Positions 1-5,360 of a stretch of DNA of 5,360 nucleotides are shown here, one piece after another. The stretch covers positions 1 through 5,360 of the forward strand of contig JAUXJB010000130.1 in NCBI GenBank assembly GCA_030624945.1. The letters are read 5' to 3'. A program made the position numbers and the translations under genes. Below the pieces are notes generated by a model. It was not told where the DNA came from. It ran no database searches and saw only the letters and a list, made by a program, of their open reading frames with translations. Every line of letters starts with the position of its first letter. Position 1 is the stretch's first letter. The stretch comes from Deltaproteobacteria bacterium (GTDB taxonomy: Bacteria > Myxococcota_A > UBA9160 > SZUA-336).

Positions 1-227
1 ACCTCGTCGACCCGCAGCACGTCGCGTACCTCGTCGTCGCGGAGCGGTGTCGCCAGGTCGAGGATGTGAGTGGTAGGCGTCACGTTCGACGTGTCGAGCT
101 CTGCGAGCTGCTCGACGTACGTCAGGATGGAATCCAGGTCCCGCCGCACCCGTTCCACCTCGTCGGGCGTCAGCTCGAGCTGAGCGAGTCGAGCGATGTG
201 CAGAATGGTCTCGGCCGCGATTCTCAT
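1..227 (-). CDS. gatC: Asp/Glu-tRNA amidotransferase subunit C (partial, C-terminus missing)
   Basis: GatC is the small stabilising subunit of the cytoplasmic GatCAB amidotransferase, which converts Glu-tRNA(Gln) and/or Asp-tRNA(Asn) to the amidated forms. The visible 75 residues begin MRIAAETILHIARLAQLEL. They show the family pattern: an N-terminal HIARLA-LEL helix (10-19), a second helix with LDSILTYVEQLAELDT (31-46), then the extended V-PT-H segment (49-54) and the LRDDEV motif (62-67). About 20 residues are missing beyond the left edge, judged from a usual length near 95-100. The start is the ATG at 227-225, because family alignment begins there; no Shine-Dalgarno sequence is visible upstream. 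The gene lies 31 bases downstream of the Dop-like gene on the same strand. In many genomes gatA follows gatC, so gatA may lie just outside the window. I am confident of the family; whether it serves Gln, Asn or both cannot be told here. Confidence 0.93.
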   Translation of the reverse strand, partial: MRIAAETILHIARLAQLELTPDEVERVRRDLDSILTYVEQLAELDTSNVTPTTHILDLATPLRDDEVRDVLRVDE

Positions 228-233
228 GCGCGG

Positions 234-239
234 AAGCTA
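234..239 (-). promoter_or_regulatory. Possible -10 element for leaderless gatC transcript
   Basis: On the minus strand the hexamer TAGCTT (TAnnnT pattern) ends six bases before the gatC ATG, and there is no purine-rich ribosome-binding site in between. The spacing matches the elements before the other unlinked starts in this window. This is the weakest of the set: positions three to five are not AT-rich and no good -35 box is seen. Co-transcription with the upstream Dop-like gene is equally possible. Confidence 0.35.
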
Positions 240-258
240 ACCGATTCGACCCGACTGG

Positions 259-2043
259 CTACTCGCCGTCGCGCTGCGGATCGAGGGGATCGCGGAAGAA
301 CCTCCAATCGAATTTCCCGACGCGTACGCGGTGCCAGGCGGCCCTGCCGGAGACGGCCCGCGCGTACGCCCACTTGATCGCGTGTCCGCGCGCCCAGGCA
401 CGCGTATCTTCTGGGGGCGCAGTCCGCGCCTTCTTCACCTGCTCGGGGTCCGTCAAGCGGCGCATGCGACCGCGCGCCTCCAGTCTCCGGTACCCCCCAC
501 GCGGGCCCAGCTCGTGGTAGCGCAGATCGACGCGCCAGGCCCGGAAGGCGAGCGCTCTGAGCCGCCGGTCTGCGGAGTTCTGGGGAGCCGTTCCCTCCAG
601 CAGCTCTCCGCCTCGGCGCCGCAGCTCGTCGCGGTCGCGCGGATCGGAGACCTCTTCGCGCAGCAGGCGCGCCTTGGCGATCCAATCGACGCGATCGCAC
701 AGGGATTCGGGATCCTGAGCCAGCGCGTCCAGCGTCTCCTGCCAGTACTCGAGCACCCGCCGTTTCCAATCCTCGAGCGGGACACCTGCCAGCGCCACCT
801 GCACGCCGCGCAGGTAATGCCTCTGAATCTCGAGCGCCGTCATTCGGCTGCCGTCCGCGAGCTCCAGCTCGGCCCTGAGCTCGGGGTCCCGGTTTAGGCG
901 TTGTAGCGCCTCGAGGGGTCTTCTCAGCACGGGCCACTCGACCGGAGCGCCGGACTCGATCGCCTCGAGCACGAGCGCCGTAGCACCCACCCGCAGAACC
1001 TGCGCCCACTCCGAGAGGTTCGCGTCGCCGATCAAGAGGTGCATGCGACGCCGGCGACGCAATGCGGTCCAGGGCTGGAAGAAGAGATCGCGGGTCTCGT
1101 AGAGCGGTCGCTCGTCGCCATCTGGAAAGATCCGCGCAAGTACCTTTAGAAAGGGAGGGCGCTGCGCCAGGCGCAGCAGGGGACCGCCGTCGAAGGAGAG
1201 CGCTCCGGCACCCGTGTAGAGCGTACGCGATACCAGGAACGCCGTGAGGTGTTTCCGGAATTTCCGGAAGTGGAAACGATTGTAGACCGCCGAATGGATG
1301 CTCATCAGCGGGTAGATCGGCGCGATCAGGTTCTGCGTGCGGCGCGCGAGCTCGCCGGGGTGATCCTCCAGGCGACGAGCGAAGCGCTCAACGGCCGTGA
1401 AGATCCGCTGCGCCATGCCCGGACGAACCAGGCGCAACACTCCGCCAACAGCCAGCAGCGAGACCCCGGCCACCAAGGCCACCGCCACGAACGCGATCCG
1501 CAGACCCAGCAGGTAGAGCACGACGGGGAGCGAGATCAGACAGAGCAGCAGCCAGACCGGCACGAAAAGCAGGTACAGGGCGAGGGGCATGCGATCGTCC
1601 ACCCAGTAGCTCTCATGCGAGCCGAACGTATTGCCCTGGCTGTCGATGTTGTTCTTGCCGAGGCGCACCTCACCGCGGAAGCCCGCCAGGACGAGCTGCT
1701 CGTTGACCTCTTCGGCCAGCTCCTCCACCAGCTCGTCCTTGGCACGCTCGAAGTGGATGAGCGAGAAGGGGTCGCGGCACTCCGGGCTCGCCATCTCGAT
1801 CAACCCGCCCTCGTACTCGTCCGCGCTGGCCTCGTAGTGGAAGGTGCCGCCGTTTTCGAGGAAGCGGCCGCCCTTCGGGCGCAGAGGAGAGAAGCCTTGC
1901 GGCAGCGTTCGAATTCGCCTCAGCAGCGCGGCCTCGAAGCGCCGGTACAGCGCGAGCTTCGTGGGCGGATCCTCACGGACTCCCGCCCTCGGGTGGTAGA
2001 TCAGCGCGTACTCAGTCTCGATCCCGAAGACTCGCTCCCGCAT
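259..2043 (-). CDS. Dop/PafA-family (Pup deamidase/ligase superfamily) protein with internal two-helix membrane insert
   Basis: Members of this glutamine-synthetase-like family bind ATP/Mg and either attach Pup to lysines (PafA) or deamidate Pup and remove it (Dop). Seen in the 594 residues: N-terminal VFGIETEYAL (5-14) with the metal-binding Glu pair; LENGGTFHYE (62-71) and IEMASPEC (82-89) flanking the catalytic site; KNNIDSQGNTFGSHESYWV (130-148); FLVSRTLYTGAGAL (269-282); MHLLIGDANLSE (334-345); and C-terminal DWIAKARLL (453-461), DLRYHEL (506-512) and PPEDTRAWARG (543-553). SHES, GDANL and PPEDTRA resemble Dop more than PafA. Odd points: about 105 extra residues after 148, with hydrophobic helices at about 153-179 and 183-205; a Glu where Dop/PafA have the catalytic Asp; and a six-residue insertion after it. 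An even number of helices would leave both catalytic halves on one side, presumably the cytoplasm. The start aligns with family N-termini. No pup, mpa/ARC or proteasome gene is adjacent. The family is firm; the activity is unknown. Confidence 0.88.
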   Translation of the reverse strand: MRERVFGIETEYALIYHPRAGVREDPPTKLALYRRFEAALLRRIRTLPQGFSPLRPKGGRFLENGGTFHYEASADEYEGGLIEMASPECRDPFSLIHFERAKDELVEELAEEVNEQLVLAGFRGEVRLGKNNIDSQGNTFGSHESYWVDDRMPLALYLLFVPVWLLLCLISLPVVLYLLGLRIAFVAVALVAGVSLLAVGGVLRLVRPGMAQRIFTAVERFARRLEDHPGELARRTQNLIAPIYPLMSIHSAVYNRFHFRKFRKHLTAFLVSRTLYTGAGALSFDGGPLLRLAQRPPFLKVLARIFPDGDERPLYETRDLFFQPWTALRRRRRMHLLIGDANLSEWAQVLRVGATALVLEAIESGAPVEWPVLRRPLEALQRLNRDPELRAELELADGSRMTALEIQRHYLRGVQVALAGVPLEDWKRRVLEYWQETLDALAQDPESLCDRVDWIAKARLLREEVSDPRDRDELRRRGGELLEGTAPQNSADRRLRALAFRAWRVDLRYHELGPRGGYRRLEARGRMRRLTDPEQVKKARTAPPEDTRAWARGHAIKWAYARAVSGRAAWHRVRVGKFDWRFFRDPLDPQRDGE

Positions 2044-2048
2044 GCCCG

Positions 2049-2056
2049 ATATATTA
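2049..2056. promoter_or_regulatory. Shared, near-palindromic -10 core for divergent Dop-like gene and mutM
   Basis: The only AT-rich run between the divergent start codons reads ATATATTA. On the plus strand TATATT (2050-2055) ends 8 bases before the mutM ATG at 2064. On the minus strand TAATAT (2056-2051) ends 7 bases before the Dop-like ATG at 2043. Both fit TAnnnT, and initiation at the usual 6-8 bases downstream would start each transcript at or next to its start codon. No convincing -35 box is visible on either side. This is a reading of the sequence, not a mapped promoter. Confidence 0.6.
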
Positions 2057-2063
2057 CAGAGGA

Positions 2064-2939
2064 ATGCCCGAGCTACCCGAAGTCGAGGTCACGCGACGCC
2101 AGATCGAGGGACTTCTCGTCGGACGCCGGATCGCTCGGGTCCTCACCACCGCTCGCAGCTACTTCTTCCTGACGGACCCCAGGCGGCTTCGGCGGGGCCT
2201 CACGGGTCGCTGCGTCACCCGACTCGACCGACGTGGAAAGTATCTCGTGGCCACCCTCGACGATGGCAAGCAACTCCTGCTGCATCTGGGGATGTCCGGG
2301 CAGCTATTCGCGGAAGGGGTGACCAGCCCCAGGCTCCTCTCGGCCTCGGCGCGCTCCGCGCTCACGCCCGAGAAGCAGGCCGCATTCGCTCCGGATCGAC
2401 ACACGCACCTGCAACTCTGCTTCGAGGACGGCGGACCCAGCGTTCTCATGCGGGACGTGCGCAAGTTCGGGAAGGTCCGGCTGCTCGAGCCGGGCGAGAG
2501 CGAGCCGCGCCTCGACAAGCTCGGCGTCGACGCCCTCGAGGCGACCGGCGAGCAGCTCTTCCGCGCGACCCGCGGGCGCCAGATCGAGATCAAGGGCCTC
2601 CTGCTGGACCAGTCGGTCATCGCCGGGGTCGGAAACATCTACGCAGACGAGTGCCTCTTCCGGGCTGGCGTTCGTCCGACACGCCGAGCCAAGCGCGTCA
2701 CTCGCCGGGAGTGCGACGAGCTGATCCGCGCGTTGCGGGAGACCCTGCAGCGCGCGATCGATTCGGGAGGTTCGAGCATCAGCGACTTCGTGGCGCCCGA
2801 TGGCCGCGACGGCGGTTACCAGGACGAACGCTGTGTGTACGCGCGGTCCGGCGAGCCCTGCCCGGTGTGCGGCACTCCGATCCGCAAGATCGTGGCCGCA
2901 CAAAGAGGCACCCACTTCTGCCCCAAGTGCCAGCGGTAG
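2064..2939 (+). CDS. mutM: Formamidopyrimidine-DNA glycosylase / AP lyase
   Basis: MutM (Fpg) excises 8-oxoguanine and ring-opened purines and cuts the resulting abasic site by beta,delta-elimination, starting cytoplasmic base excision repair. The 291 residues begin MPELPEVE: after Met removal, Pro2 is the Schiff-base nucleophile and Glu3 the general acid. Also visible are Lys59 (RRGKY), HLGMSG with intercalating Met77, DVRKFG with Arg133 and Phe135, the helix-two-turn-helix segment IKGLLLDQ to GVGNIYADECLF (176-199), and a C-terminal zinc finger with Cys266, 269, 286 and 289 and the phosphate-contacting Arg281. All catalytic residues are present, so it should be active. It is about 20 residues longer than E. 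coli MutM, with much of the excess in an Arg/Ser/Ala-rich loop at about 84-111. The start is fixed by Pro2. AGAGGA abuts the ATG and is too close to act as a Shine-Dalgarno, which favours leaderless translation. thiI follows after 14 bases. Confidence 0.97.
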   Translation: MPELPEVEVTRRQIEGLLVGRRIARVLTTARSYFFLTDPRRLRRGLTGRCVTRLDRRGKYLVATLDDGKQLLLHLGMSGQLFAEGVTSPRLLSASARSALTPEKQAAFAPDRHTHLQLCFEDGGPSVLMRDVRKFGKVRLLEPGESEPRLDKLGVDALEATGEQLFRATRGRQIEIKGLLLDQSVIAGVGNIYADECLFRAGVRPTRRAKRVTRRECDELIRALRETLQRAIDSGGSSISDFVAPDGRDGGYQDERCVYARSGEPCPVCGTPIRKIVAAQRGTHFCPKCQR

Positions 2940-2941
2940 CC

Positions 2942-2947
2942 TATAGT
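2942..2947 (+). promoter_or_regulatory. Possible -10 element for leaderless thiI transcript
   Basis: TATAGT lies in the 14-base gap between the mutM stop and the thiI GTG, ending six bases before the start codon, with no Shine-Dalgarno sequence in the gap. It is close to the TATAAT consensus in an otherwise GC-rich setting, and its spacing repeats that of the divergent promoter core. No clear -35 box is seen within mutM. It may give thiI and the helicase a promoter separate from mutM. Confidence 0.5.
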
Positions 2948-2953
2948 CGCGCC

Positions 2954-4114
2954 GTGCACGTCGTCGTTCATTACGCGGAGATCGCTCTCAAGGGCCGCAA
3001 CCGGCCCCGCTTCGAGCAGCTTCTGTGCCGCCAGCTGCGGCGCGCACTCGCCCCACTCGGAGACGTTCGAGTGCGGCGTCTCTTCGGGCGCCTGCTGGTA
3101 GAACTGCCCTCGGATGTGAAGTTCGAGGAGGTGCGGAGGAGAATCGGCCTCGTCTTTGGAGTCGCCTACTTCAGCCGCGCCAGCGTACTGAAGCCGACAC
3201 TGGAGGCGATTCAGGCCGAGGTGGATGCGTTCGTGGACGGTGCTTCGTTCGAGACGTTTGGCGTCCGTGCGCGGCGCGCCGACAAGAAACACCCCTGGAC
3301 CTCGTCGGAGCTCAACCGCGACCTCGGAGCGAGGATCGCCGAGCGCACGGGCAAGAAGGTCGACCTCTCGAACCCGGATCTGTGGGTCGAGCTACACCTG
3401 CTCTCCGAGGAAGCGATTCTCCTGTGGCAAAAGATCCCGGGCCCGGGAGGCCTGCCCGTGGGCTCGGCAGGCCACGCAGTCGCACTGATCTCGGGCGGGA
3501 TCGACTCCCCCGTAGCGGCTTACCGCGTGCTCAAGCGGGGGCTCGAGCTGGTCTACGTTCATTTCCACAGCGTCCCGTACACGAGTGCCGCATCGCAATA
3601 CAAGGTGCGCGATCTGGTCTCTCACCTGGCCAGGCACCAGGGCCCGGTCCAGCTCTACCAGATCCCCTTCGGCGAGATCCAGCAGACACTCGTGCGCGAG
3701 GCGCCGGCCGAGCCGCGCATCGTCCTGTACCGGCGCTTCATGCTGCGGGTGGCCGAGGCGATCGCGGAGAGGGAGAGGTGTCTGGCACTGATCACCGGCG
3801 ACAGCCTGGGACAGGTGTCCTCGCAAACGCTGGCGAATCTCGATACCGTCGGCCGAGCCGTGAGCCTGCCGGTGCTCCGGCCATTGATCGGAATGGACAA
3901 GCTCGAGATCATCGATCTCGCCGAGAAGATCGGAACTTACGAGACCTCCATCGAGCCGGACGAGGACTGCTGCAGCTACCTGATGCCGCGCAGACCGGCG
4001 ACCTGGACCAGGCCTGCTAGCATCGAAGCGATCGAGAACGCTCTCGACGTCAAAGGAATGGTAGACCAGGTGCTGAGCGGAGCACGGCGGGAGAGGATCG
4101 AACCCGAGCCATGA
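2954..4114 (+). CDS. thiI: tRNA 4-thiouridine synthase / thiamine sulfurtransferase, no rhodanese domain
   Basis: ThiI adenylates U8 of tRNA and inserts sulfur to make 4-thiouridine; in many bacteria it also supplies sulfur for the thiazole of thiamine. The 386 residues show the N-terminal ferredoxin-like region with HYAEIALKGRNR (6-17), a THUMP RNA-binding domain at about 55-165, and a PP-loop AMP-forming domain with LISGGIDSPVAAY (178-190; Asp184). TGDSLGQVSSQTL (281-293) and RPLIGMDKLEII (309-320) are also typical. The protein ends shortly after PDEDCCSYLMPRRP (335-348). The C-terminal rhodanese domain of the E. coli enzyme is absent, so this is the shorter, Bacillus-like architecture, in which persulfide comes directly from a cysteine desulfurase. 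The vicinal Cys339-Cys340 sits where E. coli has catalytic Cys344. The GTG start is chosen because family N-termini align there, although the frame stays open far upstream through mutM. The stop overlaps the helicase start. Confidence 0.94.
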   Translation: MHVVVHYAEIALKGRNRPRFEQLLCRQLRRALAPLGDVRVRRLFGRLLVELPSDVKFEEVRRRIGLVFGVAYFSRASVLKPTLEAIQAEVDAFVDGASFETFGVRARRADKKHPWTSSELNRDLGARIAERTGKKVDLSNPDLWVELHLLSEEAILLWQKIPGPGGLPVGSAGHAVALISGGIDSPVAAYRVLKRGLELVYVHFHSVPYTSAASQYKVRDLVSHLARHQGPVQLYQIPFGEIQQTLVREAPAEPRIVLYRRFMLRVAEAIAERERCLALITGDSLGQVSSQTLANLDTVGRAVSLPVLRPLIGMDKLEIIDLAEKIGTYETSIEPDEDCCSYLMPRRPATWTRPASIEAIENALDVKGMVDQVLSGARRERIEPEP

Positions 4115-5360
4115 GCGAAGAAATTGCGAGCTTTGACTCGTTCTCCGAGGAGATCCGTAGGGGAATCGAGGAGCTGGGCTGGAAGGAACCCATGCCGGTG
4201 CAGCGGCGGGTCATCCCCGTCATGCGGGCGGGCCGAGATCTGATCGTGCAAGCGATTACGGGCAGCGGCAAGACGGGCGGCTTCGGGCTGCCCATCGTCG
4301 AGCTCATCGATCCCGAGCAACGCCACATCCAGGCACTCATACTCGCACCCACCCGAGAGCTCGCCGGCCAGATCGACGGGGAGCTGGCCGTCATGGGGAG
4401 GCACCTCGGCATCCGCACCATCGCCATCTACGGAGGCACGGCCTACGGACCGCAGCTCGAGGCCTTCGAACAGGGTGTGCACATCGTGACCGCAACACCT
4501 GGGCGCCTGCTGGACCACCTGAAGTCGCGCAGGATGACGCTCGATCATCTGCAGGTGCTGATCTTCGACGAAGGCGACGAGCTACTGAGCCTGGGATTCT
4601 GGCCCGACATGCAGGAGATCCAGAGGTTTCTACCAGAGGGGCCCCTGACCGGGCTGTTCTCGGCGACCATGCCCCAACGCGTGGTGTCCCTTTCGCGCGT
4701 CTTCCTCGTGGATCCCGAATTCATCTCGTTTTCCGAGGGTGGTGTGCGCGCGCCGGAGGAGATCGAGCACTGGCACTACATCGTGCAGGCCTCGCAGAAG
4801 GAGAACGAGCTTCTGCGCATTCTGCGTTTCGAGGACCCCGGCTCGGCCCTCATCTTCTGCAACACGCGCGACGACACGCGCTTCGTCTCCGGATTCCTGC
4901 AGCGCCACGATCTCGACGCCGACATGATCCAGGGCGAGATGTCCCAGGCCGCACGAGAGGCGGTGATGCGACGCATCAAGACGGGCAAGCTCCGCATCCT
5001 CGTCGCCACCGATGTCGCTGCGAGGGGTATCGACATCAGCGACCTCTCGCACGTGATCTCGTACAGCGCACCCGATCAACCGGAGGTCTATCTTCACCGC
5101 ACGGGCCGTACCGGGCGAGCGGGCAAGGCCGGCACCGCCATCTCTCTGGTTTCGGGCCTGGACATCGGGAACTTCCGATCGCTGCAGAAGGTGAACCGGA
5201 TGACGATTCCGGAGCGCCCACTTCCTAGCCAGTCCGACGTCGACGAGCGCATGGCGCAGCGCCTGCAGGTGGAGATCGAGCACGACCTTCGCGCTTTTTC
5301 GGAGCGAGAGCGCAAGCTCCGGGAGGGGGAGATGCTGCCGATCGTCGAGAGATTCGCCGC
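4111..5360 (+). CDS. DEAD-box ATP-dependent RNA helicase with DEGD motif II (partial, C-terminus missing)
   Basis: This is an ATP-dependent RNA duplex-unwinding protein of superfamily 2, probably cytoplasmic and acting in ribosome assembly or mRNA turnover. The 416 complete codons cover both RecA-like domains. Visible motifs are: Q motif around Gln31 (MPVQRRVIP), motif I AITGSGKT (48-55), Ia PTRELA (80-85), GG (108-109), Ib TPGR (129-132), II DEGD (153-156), III SAT (184-186), IV ALIFCNT (246-252), V ATDVAARGID (299-308) and VI HRTGRTGR (329-336). The motif II alanine is replaced by glycine at 155 (codon GGC at 4573-4575). The charged tail after about 370 continues past the right edge, so the subfamily (RhlE, CsdA or DbpA-like) cannot be assigned. 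The ATG overlaps the thiI TGA as ATGA, pointing to translational coupling. GAGAGGA at 4091-4097 is 13 bases upstream, rather far for a ribosome-binding site. Confidence 0.93.
   Translation, partial: MSEEIASFDSFSEEIRRGIEELGWKEPMPVQRRVIPVMRAGRDLIVQAITGSGKTGGFGLPIVELIDPEQRHIQALILAPTRELAGQIDGELAVMGRHLGIRTIAIYGGTAYGPQLEAFEQGVHIVTATPGRLLDHLKSRRMTLDHLQVLIFDEGDELLSLGFWPDMQEIQRFLPEGPLTGLFSATMPQRVVSLSRVFLVDPEFISFSEGGVRAPEEIEHWHYIVQASQKENELLRILRFEDPGSALIFCNTRDDTRFVSGFLQRHDLDADMIQGEMSQAAREAVMRRIKTGKLRILVATDVAARGIDISDLSHVISYSAPDQPEVYLHRTGRTGRAGKAGTAISLVSGLDIGNFRSLQKVNRMTIPERPLPSQSDVDERMAQRLQVEIEHDLRAFSERERKLREGEMLPIVERFA

Noticed and set aside
228..258. A terminator or small gene between the Dop-like gene and gatC.
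   Set aside because: The 31 bases show no stem-loop with a T-run and are too short for a gene.
259..270. The Dop-like protein ends in Asp-Gly-Glu, reminiscent of the Gly-Gly-Glu/Gln end of Pup.
   Set aside because: Only two residues match, the preceding sequence is not Pup-like, and the segment continues a folded family C-terminus. Coincidence is more likely than an attached modifier.
224..1009. Long minus-strand open frame overlapping the 3' half of the Dop-like gene.
   Set aside because: It is rich in Arg, Ala and Gly with no family signature, and overlaps a well-supported gene in another frame. It is a GC-bias shadow.
2058..2063. AGAGGA before mutM as a Shine-Dalgarno sequence.
   Set aside because: It directly abuts the ATG, leaving no spacing for ribosome positioning, and the start cannot move because Pro2 is catalytic.
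1249..2172. Plus-strand open frame of 307 codons antisense to the Dop-like gene.
   Set aside because: Its translation is Gln/Arg/His-rich without recognisable motifs, as expected from the antisense of a high-GC gene. It would also overrun the mutM start.
2042..2953. Upstream open extension of the thiI frame through the whole of mutM, which could suggest a large fusion protein.
   Set aside because: The extension is low-complexity Arg/Pro/Ala sequence in the wrong frame of mutM. ThiI family similarity begins exactly at the GTG at 2954.
4630..5283. Minus-strand open frame of 217 codons antisense to the helicase gene.
   Set aside because: The opposite strand encodes intact helicase motifs from motif II onward, and the antisense product has no recognisable domain.

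Overview
The window is a compact, GC-rich (about two thirds G+C by eye), fully bacterial segment with five protein genes in two divergent blocks and almost no non-coding DNA. The gaps between genes are 31, 20, 14 and -4 bases. GC richness, a GatC-type indirect aminoacylation gene, a rhodanese-less ThiI and a Dop/PafA-family protein outside an actinobacterial-style locus suggest a high-GC Gram-negative lineage such as Myxococcota, Desulfobacterota or Binatota, often known only from metagenomes. That assignment is an inference with low confidence. No RNA genes, mobile elements, CRISPR arrays or convincing terminators were seen.

Leftward block (minus strand, 2043 down to 1): a 594-residue protein of the Pup ligase/deamidase superfamily (Dop-like), then gatC, which runs off the left edge. 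The Dop-like protein carries the family signatures (GIETEY, KNN-D-GN, GDANLSE, PPEDTRA-RG). It also has about 105 extra residues in the catalytic domain containing two strongly hydrophobic helices, and a changed catalytic segment. No Pup-like gene and no proteasome gene is present in the window.

Rightward block (plus strand, 2064 to 5360): mutM (formamidopyrimidine/8-oxoguanine DNA glycosylase), thiI (tRNA 4-thiouridine/thiamine sulfurtransferase, without rhodanese domain), and a DEAD-box RNA helicase gene that starts inside the thiI stop codon (ATGA overlap) and runs off the right edge. Its Walker B motif reads DEGD instead of DEAD. The block mixes DNA repair, tRNA modification and RNA remodelling. 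Apart from the tight spacing, the sequence gives no evidence that these products act together.

Regulation: the two blocks diverge from a 20-bp gap with an AT-rich core that can be read as a -10 element on either strand, each 7-8 bases before its start codon. TAnnnT elements also lie 6 bases before the thiI and gatC starts, and none of these genes has a well-spaced Shine-Dalgarno sequence. This suggests leaderless transcription as the local norm. The most interesting items are the membrane-embedded, Pup-less Dop homologue and the symmetric shared promoter.
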